In this document: one piece after another, positions 23,585-31,619 of the stretch
Layout of the letters: each line of letters starts with the position of its first letter
Position numbering within the stretch: the first letter of the stretch is position 1
Source: DASVHS01 sp035468985
GTDB taxonomy: Bacteria; Acidobacteriota; Thermoanaerobaculia; Gp7-AA8
Direction: 5' to 3'
NCBI GenBank assembly: GCA_035468985.1
Contig: DATISF010000043.1
Span: 79,649 to 143,648 of the forward strand
DNA: 64,000 nt
Translations under genes and position numbers: made by a program
The notes under the pieces: model-generated
Database searches by the model: none
Told to the model about the DNA's origin: nothing
What the model saw: the letters and a program-made list of their open reading frames with translations, nothing else

Positions 23585-24811
23585 TCAGCGTGGGTGCGAG
23601 ACGATCGCCGCGCTGGCGCCTGAAACAGGGATCACCTGCGCCGTCGCAGCGCGGCGCGCGGGTGCCGCGGTCTCGGAAGGCGCGGGCACGACCTGCGCGG
23701 GCGTCGTCGGCACCGGAAGCGCAGGGGGCAGGACCTGGTCGGGCCACTTGAAGGTCCAGCTCGCTTCGACGCGGCGTCCGGTCTTGGTGTCCGTCGCCCA
23801 GACGACCGCGCGCTGGTAAGTTCCCGTGATCGATTTGATGGCGTCGTTCAGGACGAGCGTGATCGCGCCGGTCTGCTCGTCGTACGCGTACGGCAGCAGC
23901 GAACCGGCGCCGAGGAGGGCCATGCCCACCGAATGCGGATCGAGGTTCTTGAAATTCGGAATCCGCGCGGAGATCGTCATCGCCGGCTCGGTCACATCTC
24001 CCGGTTTCGGCGACATCTCCGCGAGCTGCATCGGCGTGGCGCCCATGTAATGACGGAACTCGGCGAAGTCGATGCGCTTGTCGATCACGAGGCGCTTCAT
24101 GCGCAGCGGATCGCTTCCCTGGATCACTTTGCCGAACTCGCAGGTGAGCGCGGCCGCGTAGCCGGCCTTCGCCACCGCTGCTTTCAGCCGATGGTCGTAG
24201 TCGCCGTACGGATAGGCGAGAAACTCCACCGTCTCGCCGGTGTGCTTCTCGATCAGACGCTTGCTCTCGACGAGCTCGCGCTGCAGCCATGTGGCGTAGC
24301 CGGCGTCGTCGAGCTCTTCGTGACGGCGGCGGGTGAGGAACGGATGGGACCACGAGTGGCTCTCGATGTCGCCGCCGTTCTCCGACATCTCGCGGATCTG
24401 ATCCCAATTGAGCGAGATGATGGTCTTGCTGATGATGTTCGGATAGACGAACACCGTGAACGGGAATCCTCGCTTCTTCAGCTCCGGATACGCTTCGGTG
24501 TAGGTGCTTCGCCATCCGTCGTCGATGGTGATCACCACCGCGTTCGGCGGCAGCGAGTCACGCTCGCCGGTGACGTATTCGTAGAGATGCCGCAGAGGGA
24601 TGACGTTGTAGCCGGTCATCTCCAGGTATTCCATCTGCTGACGGAACGTTTCGCGGCTGATCTCCATCCGCGGATCCTGCGGAGACTCGACGATGTGATA
24701 ACAGAGGACGATGGCGCCGGAATGATCGCGAGGATCGGCCTTCTTGTGCGCAAGCGCCGGGAAAGAAGTAAGCAGGACGAAAATCGTCGCCAGAAACGCC
24801 CGCGCGGCCAT
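23585..24811 (-). CDS. Exported polysaccharide deacetylase
   Basis: A 408-residue NodB-fold carbohydrate esterase (CE4) with a signal peptide (FLATIFVLLTSFPALAHKK). IVLCYHIVES opens the domain; TIDDGWRST provides the catalytic base and metal Asp, HSWSHP the two metal His, and YPYGDYD the third motif. A C-terminal beta-rich domain (SARIPNFKNLDPHSVGMALL...) and a Pro/Ala-rich tail follow. It probably removes acetyl groups from exopolysaccharide or peptidoglycan in the periplasm or at the surface. ATG 24811 places the signal peptide at the N-terminus. It ends 3 bases from the convergent yhbY stop. Confidence 0.9.
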   Translation of the reverse strand: MAARAFLATIFVLLTSFPALAHKKADPRDHSGAIVLCYHIVESPQDPRMEISRETFRQQMEYLEMTGYNVIPLRHLYEYVTGERDSLPPNAVVITIDDGWRSTYTEAYPELKKRGFPFTVFVYPNIISKTIISLNWDQIREMSENGGDIESHSWSHPFLTRRRHEELDDAGYATWLQRELVESKRLIEKHTGETVEFLAYPYGDYDHRLKAAVAKAGYAAALTCEFGKVIQGSDPLRMKRLVIDKRIDFAEFRHYMGATPMQLAEMSPKPGDVTEPAMTISARIPNFKNLDPHSVGMALLGAGSLLPYAYDEQTGAITLVLNDAIKSITGTYQRAVVWATDTKTGRRVEASWTFKWPDQVLPPALPVPTTPAQVVPAPSETAAPARRAATAQVIPVSGASAAIVSHPR

Positions 24812-25039
24812 GTGTCTCCCGAGATACTGCAAGATCAAGAAATCGCCAGTGCAAACAGCAGGCCTTCTATTGTAGTTCGTTGGAACGCCGCCGTGGAGCC
24901 GTGTGATGGATTTCGTGATCGCGATCACGGATCGGGGGCTCGGCTCCGGAGCTGCCGAGGGAATCAGCGGACTGCGTTTGACGGTTGACCGGCGCTAGAA
25001 GTAGTCTCCGACACCACATCGTCAGGGGTCCCACATCTT

Positions 25040-25750
25040 ATGGATCGTCAACATCGCAGAGAACTTAAGCACGACAGGTTCGTCGACGAGATCGGCTCTC
25101 TCTCGACCAGCGCCAAAGAGAACCAGCGCCTTCTGTACGTCATCGGGGCGGCCGCCATCGCTGTGGCGCTAATCGCTTACGGTGTCTACTTTTACCGCAG
25201 TAACCGGGAGCAGAAAGCGCAAAATCTCCTCGCCTCCGCCATCGACACGATGGAGTCGCCGCTACTGAACCTGAACCAGCCGAACCCGCTGGCGCACTTC
25301 AAGACGGATAAGGAGCGGAACGCCGCCGCCGAGAAGCAGTTCAAGGACTTGAAGGCGAAGTACAACGGCACGGATGCCGCCGACGTCTCCGATCTCTATC
25401 TCGCGCGGATCGACGCCGGCCGCGGAGACATCGCCAGCGCCCGCAAGCTCCTTCAGGCGTTCATCCAGGACAACCCGAAGAACGTTCTGGTGGGCGCGGC
25501 CCGATACAGCCTCTATCAGATGCGGATCGAGAGCGGCGAAGCGCAGCCGGTGATGAACGAGCTCAACGCGGAACTGGCAAAGAAGGACAACATGATCCTT
25601 CCGGCCGACTCACTCCTCGTCCTTCTCGCGCATTCGTACGAGGTGCAGGGGAACGAGGCGAAGTCGCGCGAGACCTATCGCCGCATCGTGACGGAGTATC
25701 CGGATTCGCCCTTCGCGCTCGAAGCGCAGCGGAGGATCGGCGCCGCATAA
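25040..25750 (+). CDS. TPR membrane protein (YfgM-like)
   Basis: A 236-residue protein with a charged cytoplasmic N-terminus (MDRQHRRELKHDRFVDE), one membrane helix (LLYVIGAAAIAVALIAYGVYF) and a periplasmic TPR-like region with repeated helix pairs (DVSDLYLARIDAGRGDIASA, LVGAARYSLYQMRIESGEA, SLLVLLAHSYEVQGNEAKSR). This matches the architecture of YfgM/ancillary SecYEG translocon proteins (DUF2133). An interaction with periplasmic chaperones is inferred from the family. ATG 25040 is the first good start. Confidence 0.8.
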   Translation: MDRQHRRELKHDRFVDEIGSLSTSAKENQRLLYVIGAAAIAVALIAYGVYFYRSNREQKAQNLLASAIDTMESPLLNLNQPNPLAHFKTDKERNAAAEKQFKDLKAKYNGTDAADVSDLYLARIDAGRGDIASARKLLQAFIQDNPKNVLVGAARYSLYQMRIESGEAQPVMNELNAELAKKDNMILPADSLLVLLAHSYEVQGNEAKSRETYRRIVTEYPDSPFALEAQRRIGAA

Positions 25751-25757
25751 GCACTTC

Positions 25758-26888
25758 GTGCACATCGTCGGCACCATCCTTCTCGTCTACTGGGCGCTCG
25801 CGCTCCTCAACACGATCCTCAATCTTCTGCTGATCCGGCGCGTGCGTCCGCGCGCACTGGACCGAGAGCCGCTCGTCTCGATCATCGTCCCCGCGCGCGA
25901 CGAAGAGCGCTCGATCGAAGTCACCGTCCGAGCGTTGTTATCGCAGGATTACGGTTCCTTCGAGTTGATCGTGGTGAACGATCGCTCAACCGATGCCACC
26001 GGCGCGATCCTGGCGCGGATCGCGGCCGAGGATGCGCGGCTCAGGGTGGTCGACAACGAGGAGCCGCCGCCCGGCTGGCTCGGCAAACCGTGGGCGCTTC
26101 ATCAGGGAAGCCGGCACGCGCGCGGCGAACTGCTGCTGTTCGTCGATGCCGACATCCTCTACGGTCCCGGCGCTCTGCGCGCGGTCGTCGCCGAGATCGA
26201 GCGAAGCGGCGTCACCATGATCGGCCTTTTCCCGCACCTGGAGATGCACGGGCTCTGGGAGAACGCGACCATGGCCAATCTGCCGATGCTCGGATTCACG
26301 TTTCTCCCGACGTGGCTCGGCGATCGCCTCAAGCTGACGACGCTGGCGATCGGAGGAGGAACCGGCAACCTGATCCGCCACGCGGACTACGAGGCGATTC
26401 GCGGACACGAGGCGCTCAAGGCGGCGGTCGTCGACGACATCGGATTGGCGCGCCACGTCCGGAGCTCCGGCCGGCACACCGAGCTCATCCGCGCGGAGAA
26501 CCTGATTTCCGTGCGCATGTATCACGGGCTGGCGGAGATGGTGCGCGGGTTCACGAAGAATTCGTTCGCCACGATGGACCGCAGATACGTCGCGGTGATC
26601 CTTGGACTTCTGTTCTCGCTTCTCGTCAACGTCTTCCCCTACGTCTGGGCGTTGACGGGCGACCGGCTCGCGCTGGCGACGGTTGGCCTCATCACGCTCA
26701 CCCGCGTGATCCTGTTCGCCACCCTCGGCTACCCGCTGTGGAGTGCGGTGTTTCTCCACCCCCTGCAGATCCTGCTCTGGACATTCATCATGGCGCGCTC
26801 GATGTGGATCACCGGAGTCCGCCGCCAGCTCAACTGGCGGGGGCGCTCGTACGACGCCGCGCAGACGCGCTTCGGCGCGGAGCGGTGA
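25758..26888 (+). CDS. Membrane glycosyltransferase family 2
   Basis: A 376-residue GT2 enzyme starting with GTG 25758. It has an N-terminal membrane helix (TILLVYWALALLNTILNLLL), the nucleotide-binding core (SIIVPARDEERSIE, ELIVVNDRSTD, ELLLFVDADILYG with the DxD-like metal site), a later VVDDIGLARHV acidic motif and three C-terminal helices. The organisation resembles hopene-associated or carotenoid glycosyltransferases (HpnB/CrtQ-like), but the acceptor cannot be determined here. It lies 8 bases after the TPR gene. Confidence 0.85.
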   Translation: MHIVGTILLVYWALALLNTILNLLLIRRVRPRALDREPLVSIIVPARDEERSIEVTVRALLSQDYGSFELIVVNDRSTDATGAILARIAAEDARLRVVDNEEPPPGWLGKPWALHQGSRHARGELLLFVDADILYGPGALRAVVAEIERSGVTMIGLFPHLEMHGLWENATMANLPMLGFTFLPTWLGDRLKLTTLAIGGGTGNLIRHADYEAIRGHEALKAAVVDDIGLARHVRSSGRHTELIRAENLISVRMYHGLAEMVRGFTKNSFATMDRRYVAVILGLLFSLLVNVFPYVWALTGDRLALATVGLITLTRVILFATLGYPLWSAVFLHPLQILLWTFIMARSMWITGVRRQLNWRGRSYDAAQTRFGAER

Positions 26889-26923
26889 ATTTCTTGCAGG
26901 GTCATCCGCAGAAGGAGAAGTCC

Positions 26924-27493
26924 ATGAGCGACAAGCCGTTTCTGACGGACGTCAAAGAGTTGCGCCGCCGGGCGCGCAAGCACATCGAGGAGGGAGCGGT
27001 CACGGAGGGTTACCGCGCCAATCGCGACACCGTGATCAAGCTGCTGAACGAGGCGCTGGCGACCGAGATCGTCTGCGTGTTGCGCTACAAGCGCCATTAC
27101 TTCATGGCCCAGGGAATCCAAGCCGACCCGATCGCGGCAGAGTTCCTCCAGCACGCCAACGAAGAACAGGGGCACGCCGATCAGATCGCCAACCGCATCG
27201 TGCAGCTCGGCGGGGCGCCGAACCTCAATCCCGAGGGCCTGCTGTCGCGGTCGCATTCGGAGTACGTCGAGGGACAGACGCTGCTGGAGATGATCAAGGA
27301 AGACCTCGTCGCGGAGCGAATTGCCATCGACACCTACACGGAGTTGATCCGCTACTTCGGAGACGACGACATCACCACGCGCAGGATGATCGAGTCCATC
27401 CTGGCTGTGGAGGAAGAGCACGCTGACGACCTCTCCAGCTTTCTCGTCGACATGGAGAAGGACTGGAAGACGAGGAAACGGAGCTCGGGATAG
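26924..27493 (+). CDS. Bacterioferritin-like diiron protein
   Basis: A 189-residue four-helix-bundle ferritin. Iron ligands are in the helix pairs: Glu in LLNEALATEIVCVLRYKRHY, ExxH in HANEEQGHADQIANRI, Glu in DLVAERIAIDTYTELI and ExxH in AVEEEHADDLSSF. It is longer than Dps and of bacterioferritin size, without a clear haem Met. It would oxidise and store iron or detoxify peroxide in the cytoplasm. ATG 26924 follows AAGGAGAAG. A long alternative frame upstream is a shadow of the glycosyltransferase. Confidence 0.9.
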   Translation: MSDKPFLTDVKELRRRARKHIEEGAVTEGYRANRDTVIKLLNEALATEIVCVLRYKRHYFMAQGIQADPIAAEFLQHANEEQGHADQIANRIVQLGGAPNLNPEGLLSRSHSEYVEGQTLLEMIKEDLVAERIAIDTYTELIRYFGDDDITTRRMIESILAVEEEHADDLSSFLVDMEKDWKTRKRSSG

Positions 27494-27496
27494 TGA

Positions 27497-27520
27497 GCGG
27501 CGGCCGCTCTCGGCCGCCGG
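27497..27520. repeat. R3b-like hairpin after the ferritin gene
   Basis: GGCGGCCG/CGGCCGCC with a CTCT loop, beginning 4 bases after the TAG stop. Same CTCT-centred style as the other R3b hairpins; no U-tract. Confidence 0.6.
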
Positions 27521-27586
27521 ACGCCGCGCGAGGCGCCTCCACCTTCGATCAGGCCGCTCGGAATACAGCCGTGTTCTCATCAGTCG

Positions 27587-28552
27587 ATGAGATACGAGCT
27601 CAATTCACCCGAGCCGCAGCCTCCTGTGCTCTCGGACGACGAGTTGCTCGACGCCTATTCGCAGGCAGTGACCGCCGCGGCCGCGCGCATCACGCCCTCG
27701 GTCGTGAATATCGAGGTGAACAAGCGCGGTGGCGGATCGGGCTTCTTCTTCACGCCTGACGGATTTCTGCTCACGAACAGCCATGTCGTGAACGGCGCCT
27801 CGTCGGTCAACGTGGCGCTGGTCGACGGCAGGCGATGCGAAGCGAGCATCGTCGGGAACGATCCTCACACCGATCTTGCGGTCCTGCGAGTCTCGGCGGA
27901 TACGCAGGTGCCGGTGCGGTTCGGCGACTCGAATGCGATCCGCCCGGGGCAGCTCGTGGTCGCAGTCGGGAACCCGTTTGGATTCCAGTGCACGGTGACC
28001 GCCGGCGTCGTCAGCGCTCTCGGCCGCACGATGCGCGCGCAAAGCGGACGGCTGATCGACAACGTCATTCAGACCGACGCCGCGCTCAATCCCGGCAACT
28101 CGGGAGGTCCGCTCGTCACCTCGCGCGGCGAAGTCATCGGCGTGAACACCGCCGTGATTCTTCCGGCGCAGGGGATCTGCTTCGCCATCGGCATCAACAC
28201 GGCGAAATTCGTCGCCGCGAGATTGATTCGCGACGGCCGGATTACGCGCAGCTACATCGGCCTGGCCGGTCAGTCCGTGCCTCTGCATCGCCGTCTCGTG
28301 AGGTTCTACAACCTTGAGATCGAGAGCGGCGTGCTCGTCGTGTCGGTGGAGAAGGGGAGCCCCGCGGAGAAGGCGGGCCTGACGGACGGCGACCTCATCG
28401 TCGGTTACGGGGAACGCGCGGTCTCGAGCGTCGACGACCTGCACCGGATTCTCACGGAAGAAGAGGTTGGGAACGCCTCCTCCATCACATTCCTGCGATC
28501 GACGGAAAGGCTTGTCAGGACGATAGTTCCGGTTCGTGCCGACGCGCAGTGA
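27587..28552 (+). CDS. HtrA/DegP-like serine protease without signal peptide
   Basis: A 321-residue S1C protease. The triad is His66 (TNSHVV), Asp96 (HTDLAVL) and Ser172 (NPGNSGGP). A single PDZ domain follows (~235-315) with SGVLVVSVEKGSPAEKAGL. The N-terminus (MRYELNSPEPQPPVLSDDEL) is hydrophilic, with no signal peptide or membrane helix, so the enzyme appears cytoplasmic, unlike DegP/DegS. A missed upstream start seems unlikely because the upstream sequence contains the R3b hairpin. Substrates unknown; a role in protein quality control is the family expectation. Confidence 0.9.
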   Translation: MRYELNSPEPQPPVLSDDELLDAYSQAVTAAAARITPSVVNIEVNKRGGGSGFFFTPDGFLLTNSHVVNGASSVNVALVDGRRCEASIVGNDPHTDLAVLRVSADTQVPVRFGDSNAIRPGQLVVAVGNPFGFQCTVTAGVVSALGRTMRAQSGRLIDNVIQTDAALNPGNSGGPLVTSRGEVIGVNTAVILPAQGICFAIGINTAKFVAARLIRDGRITRSYIGLAGQSVPLHRRLVRFYNLEIESGVLVVSVEKGSPAEKAGLTDGDLIVGYGERAVSSVDDLHRILTEEEVGNASSITFLRSTERLVRTIVPVRADAQ

Positions 28553-28579
28553 CCACCCGAGGGAAATGATGGTAAATTC

Positions 28580-29365
28580 GTGAAGGTTACAGCGAATCCT
28601 ATGTCACGCCCGGCAGAGCGCTTCGCGCAGTTGCTCGATCAGATTCTCAACCCCTTCGACCTGAGTCACGACTTCGGCCGGAAGCGGGCGTACGAGGCGG
28701 CCATCGAGTACGCGCGCCAGAATCTCGTCGACGATCCACACTGCAACGAGTTCCTCGGCGCCGCTGCGAAGCGCCTTGGATTCGCGGCCGTGTCATTCGA
28801 CACGATCGAGTCGCGCGTGAAAGTGCCGAAGAACGCGTGGCTCGACGTCTGGATCTCCGACGAAGAAGACGAGATCGCGCTCACCGGCACCCGCGAAGGC
28901 ATCGACTATCTCATCGAGCTGCTCTCGCAGTTGAAGCAGACGACCGATCCCGAACAGCACATTCACCTCGACCGCGGCATCTCGCCGATGACCGAGAACT
29001 CCGCGAATCTCGTGCTGTTCCGCGAGGACGAGAGCTGGTTCACCGGCGGCGCGACCGAGGCGCAGGACTTTCCGCAGCGCGAGATCGATCCGAAACAGAT
29101 CTACGCCATCCAGTTCATCCACTATCCGCCCGACGATCTGCCGATCAGCGCGCACAAGCTCTATCGCGTCCTGAAGGTGGAAGAGGACGACGGCTACACC
29201 CCCGCGGTGAAGGAGTTCGTCGAGGGCACAGACGAGCGCTACTTCCGGTTCACGTTCATCGCCGACAACGACGAGAAGTTCACTTACTCCTTCCACCTCG
29301 ACGATCCCGCGGTGAACTACTTCACGCACCGCGAGATCCTCAAGCTGGCGATGAGAAGCGTCTAA
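28580..29365 (+). CDS. Unknown protein with Imm32-like segment
   Basis: A 261-residue acidic, soluble protein starting at GTG 28580 or ATG 28601. I recognise no family with certainty. Residues ~94-150 (DVWISDEEDEIALTGTREGI, then DYLIELLSQLKQ and HIHLDRGISPMTENSANLVL) resemble the Imm32 immunity fold (strand, helix, HxHLD-containing strand), while the N-terminal ~60 residues are helical and the C-terminal ~90 (KLYRVLKVEEDDGYTPAVKE...) a beta domain. No toxin gene adjoins it. The gene end, with its TAA, is triplicated in the DNA that follows. Confidence 0.6.
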   Translation: MKVTANPMSRPAERFAQLLDQILNPFDLSHDFGRKRAYEAAIEYARQNLVDDPHCNEFLGAAAKRLGFAAVSFDTIESRVKVPKNAWLDVWISDEEDEIALTGTREGIDYLIELLSQLKQTTDPEQHIHLDRGISPMTENSANLVLFREDESWFTGGATEAQDFPQREIDPKQIYAIQFIHYPPDDLPISAHKLYRVLKVEEDDGYTPAVKEFVEGTDERYFRFTFIADNDEKFTYSFHLDDPAVNYFTHREILKLAMRSV

Positions 29366-29492
29366 ACCGCACGTCATCCTGAGCGGTCTAAACCGCACGT
29401 CATCCTGAGCGTCTAAACCGCACGTCATCCTGAGCGAAGCGAAGGATCTCGTCGACGAGATCCTTCGGCGTCTGCGCGCCTCAGGATGACGT
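29361..29492. repeat. R1 copy preceded by a triplicated gene end
   Basis: Three tandem 25-base units, TCTAAACCGCACGTCATCCT plus GAGCG, start at 29361, 29387 and 29412; the first holds the TAA of the upstream gene. The last unit leads into a full R1 palindrome ending CAGGATGACGT at 29492, where the mscL stop begins. Confidence 0.9.
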
Positions 29493-29929
29493 CAGACCAA
29501 TTCCCCGCAGAACCGACATCGCTTCGCGTCCTTCGGAATCGCCGACAGGCACTGCGGGCAATCCTTCATCGTCGGCACGACCGCTTCGGCCGGCTTCTGG
29601 GTCATCCTGTTGATCTGGCGGATGGCGATGAAGATCGCGAAGGCGATGATGACGAAATTGACCAGCGTGTTCACGAACATGCCGTAGTTGAGGGTCGCCG
29701 CTCCGGCCGCCTTCGCCTGCACCAGCGTTTCGAAATGGCCGGCGGAAAGCGTGATGAAGTAATTCGAGAGGTCGTGCTTCCCGACCAGGACGCCGAGGAT
29801 GGGCATGAGGAGGTCGTCGACGATGGAGGAGACGACTTTTCCGAATGCCGCGCCGATGATCACGCCGATGGCCAGGTCGACGACGTTTCCCTTCAGCGCG
29901 AACTCCTTGAACTCTTTCGTCAGGCGCAT
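29492..29929 (-). CDS. mscL: Large-conductance mechanosensitive channel with C-terminal zinc ribbon
   Basis: MscL releases osmolytes on hypo-osmotic shock. ATG 29929 follows a perfect AAGGAGG. The N-terminal amphipathic helix and first pore helix (MRLTKEFKEFALKGNVVDLA, IGVIIGAAFGKVVSSIVDDL) are canonical, the periplasmic loop follows, and TM2 is NTLVNFVIIAFAIFIAIRQI. The usual C-terminal helix is extended by a zinc ribbon with CPQC and CRFC (Cys-x2-Cys pairs), a variation seen in some bacteria. 145 residues. Its stop abuts the R1 repeat. Confidence 0.95.
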   Translation of the reverse strand: MRLTKEFKEFALKGNVVDLAIGVIIGAAFGKVVSSIVDDLLMPILGVLVGKHDLSNYFITLSAGHFETLVQAKAAGAATLNYGMFVNTLVNFVIIAFAIFIAIRQINRMTQKPAEAVVPTMKDCPQCLSAIPKDAKRCRFCGELV

Positions 29930-29962
29930 GAGGCCTCCTTTCAACTGATAGACTGCCGCGCC

Positions 29963-30826
29963 ATGATCCGGCAGGTTGCTGTCATCGGCACCGGAACGAT
30001 GGGGCGAGGAATCGCCTATTTATCATCGCTGGCCGGTTTCGACACGGTGATCTACGATGTGGACGGCGGTGCGCTCGATTCGGCCCGCGCTGCGATCGAC
30101 TCGATGCTCCGCAAAGGTGTCGAGAAAGGGAAGGTCGGCGACGATGCTGCGAAAGCGGCGTTGTCGCGGCTCCAGCTCGTCACCGATCTCGAGCCTGCGG
30201 TGCGCCAGGCCGACTTGATCATCGAAGCCGTTCCCGAAAACTTCGATCTGAAAAAGGATCTCTTTGCCCAGGCCGATCTGTTCTGCGGCGAGGAGACGAT
30301 CCTGGCGTCGAACACGTCGTCGTTGTCGATCACGAAACTCGCCTCGGGCGTCGAGCGGCGCGATCGCTTCGTCGGCCTGCACTTCTTCAATCCGCCGCAT
30401 CTGATGAAGCTCGTCGAGATCGTCCGCGGCGACCGGACGTCCGATGAGACGGTGGAAGAAGCGCGGGCCATCGCCGAGAAGATGGGCAAGCAGCCGATCG
30501 TCGTGCGCGACAGCCCTGGTTTCGCCTCGTCGCGGCTCGGCGTGGCCATCGGACTGGAAGCGATCCGTATGCTGGAGGAGGGAGTGGCGACGGCGGCCGA
30601 CATCGATCGGGCCATGGAGCTCGGCTACAACCATCCCATGGGACCGCTGCGCCTCACCGATCTCGTCGGACTCGACGTCCGTCTCGGCATCGCCGAATAT
30701 CTCGCCTCGACTCTCGGACCGCGATTCGAGCCGCCGCAACTTCTTCGGGACATGGTGGCCGCAGGGAAGCTCGGAAAGAAAACCGGCAAGGGCTTTTACC
30801 GCTGGGACGATGAATTCGAAGGGTGA
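29963..30826 (+). CDS. 3-hydroxyacyl/3-hydroxybutyryl-CoA dehydrogenase
   Basis: An NAD-dependent 287-residue enzyme of fatty-acid or butanoate metabolism. The Rossmann motif GTGTMGRGIA starts at residue 9 and the family signatures LIIEAVPENFDLKKDLF, ILASNTSSLSITKLA and GLHFFNPPHLMKLVEIV (with the catalytic His) are clear. The C-terminal domain has GFASSRLGVAIGLEAIRML and DRAMELGYNHPMGPLRLTDLVG. ATG 29963 is chosen; upstream sequence in frame is antisense to mscL. It overlaps the methyltransferase gene by 17 bases. Confidence 0.93.
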   Translation: MIRQVAVIGTGTMGRGIAYLSSLAGFDTVIYDVDGGALDSARAAIDSMLRKGVEKGKVGDDAAKAALSRLQLVTDLEPAVRQADLIIEAVPENFDLKKDLFAQADLFCGEETILASNTSSLSITKLASGVERRDRFVGLHFFNPPHLMKLVEIVRGDRTSDETVEEARAIAEKMGKQPIVVRDSPGFASSRLGVAIGLEAIRMLEEGVATAADIDRAMELGYNHPMGPLRLTDLVGLDVRLGIAEYLASTLGPRFEPPQLLRDMVAAGKLGKKTGKGFYRWDDEFEG

Positions 30827-31565
30827 GCCGGCGTACGGCGCCTTCGCCTACGCGTACGACAAAGCCCTCGGCGAACGGTTCTTCCGCTCCGCGCGCCGGA
30901 TGCTGAACGACATCCTGGAGCGATATCCCTCGCCCGAGCACACTCATCTCGACGTCGCGTGCGGCACCGGTCTGGCCCTCGAATACTTCATCTCCAAAGG
31001 GTGGCGCTCGGTCGGCATCGACGTCTCGCTGCCGATGATCGCCGTCGCGCGGCGGCGCGTCCGGAACCTCGTCGCCGCTGACGTGCGCGCGCTTCCGCTG
31101 CGCGGCACGTTCGGCCGGATCACCTGCCTCTACGACAGTCTCAATCATCTGAAGAGCCGCGCCGATCTCGTCGCCGCGTTTCGCGCGGTGCGCCGCGTGA
31201 TGGGACGCGAGTCGCTCTTCTTGTTCGACATGAATCATCCCGACATCTACCCCGAGATCTGGGGCATGAAGGAGCCGTTCGTTGCCAGCGGCCCCGACTA
31301 CCACCTCGAGATCGCCACGGCGTTTCGCAGCCGCGACGGCATCGGCCGCGCGTTTGTCACCGGCTGGGCCATGACCCAGCCCGGACGGCGCGTCGAGATT
31401 CGCGAGACGCACGAGCAGCGCGCCTACAGCGAGCGCGAGATCGTCGAGTCCCTCGGCGACGCCGGCCTGAGCCCCATCGAGATCCTCGACTTCGATCCGT
31501 ACAACGAGGCGGACGAGCTCGAAGGGGGCGGTGTGAAGTTTTTTTTCGTGTGCCGCGCGATTTGA
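30810..31565 (+). CDS. SAM-dependent methyltransferase
   Basis: A 251-residue class I methyltransferase with motif I HLDVACGTGLALEYF, motif II GIDVSLPMIAVAR and a following ADVRALPLRG. YGAFAYAYDKALGE at the N-terminus and the FDMNHPDIYPEIWG segment are shared with small-molecule methyltransferases of the YrrT/Tam group. Substrate unknown. It starts within the dehydrogenase gene; GTG 30822 is an alternative start. Coupling suggests co-expression rather than a shared pathway. Confidence 0.85.
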   Translation: MNSKGEPAYGAFAYAYDKALGERFFRSARRMLNDILERYPSPEHTHLDVACGTGLALEYFISKGWRSVGIDVSLPMIAVARRRVRNLVAADVRALPLRGTFGRITCLYDSLNHLKSRADLVAAFRAVRRVMGRESLFLFDMNHPDIYPEIWGMKEPFVASGPDYHLEIATAFRSRDGIGRAFVTGWAMTQPGRRVEIRETHEQRAYSEREIVESLGDAGLSPIEILDFDPYNEADELEGGGVKFFFVCRAI

Positions 31566-31619
31566 TATCCTGCGCGCAACTTCGTCCACAAACGATTGAT
31601 GCAACTGAAAGGAGACGTT

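Noticed and set aside
29361..29436. CRISPR-like array
   Set aside because: Three 25-base units without spacers; a tandem duplication next to R1.
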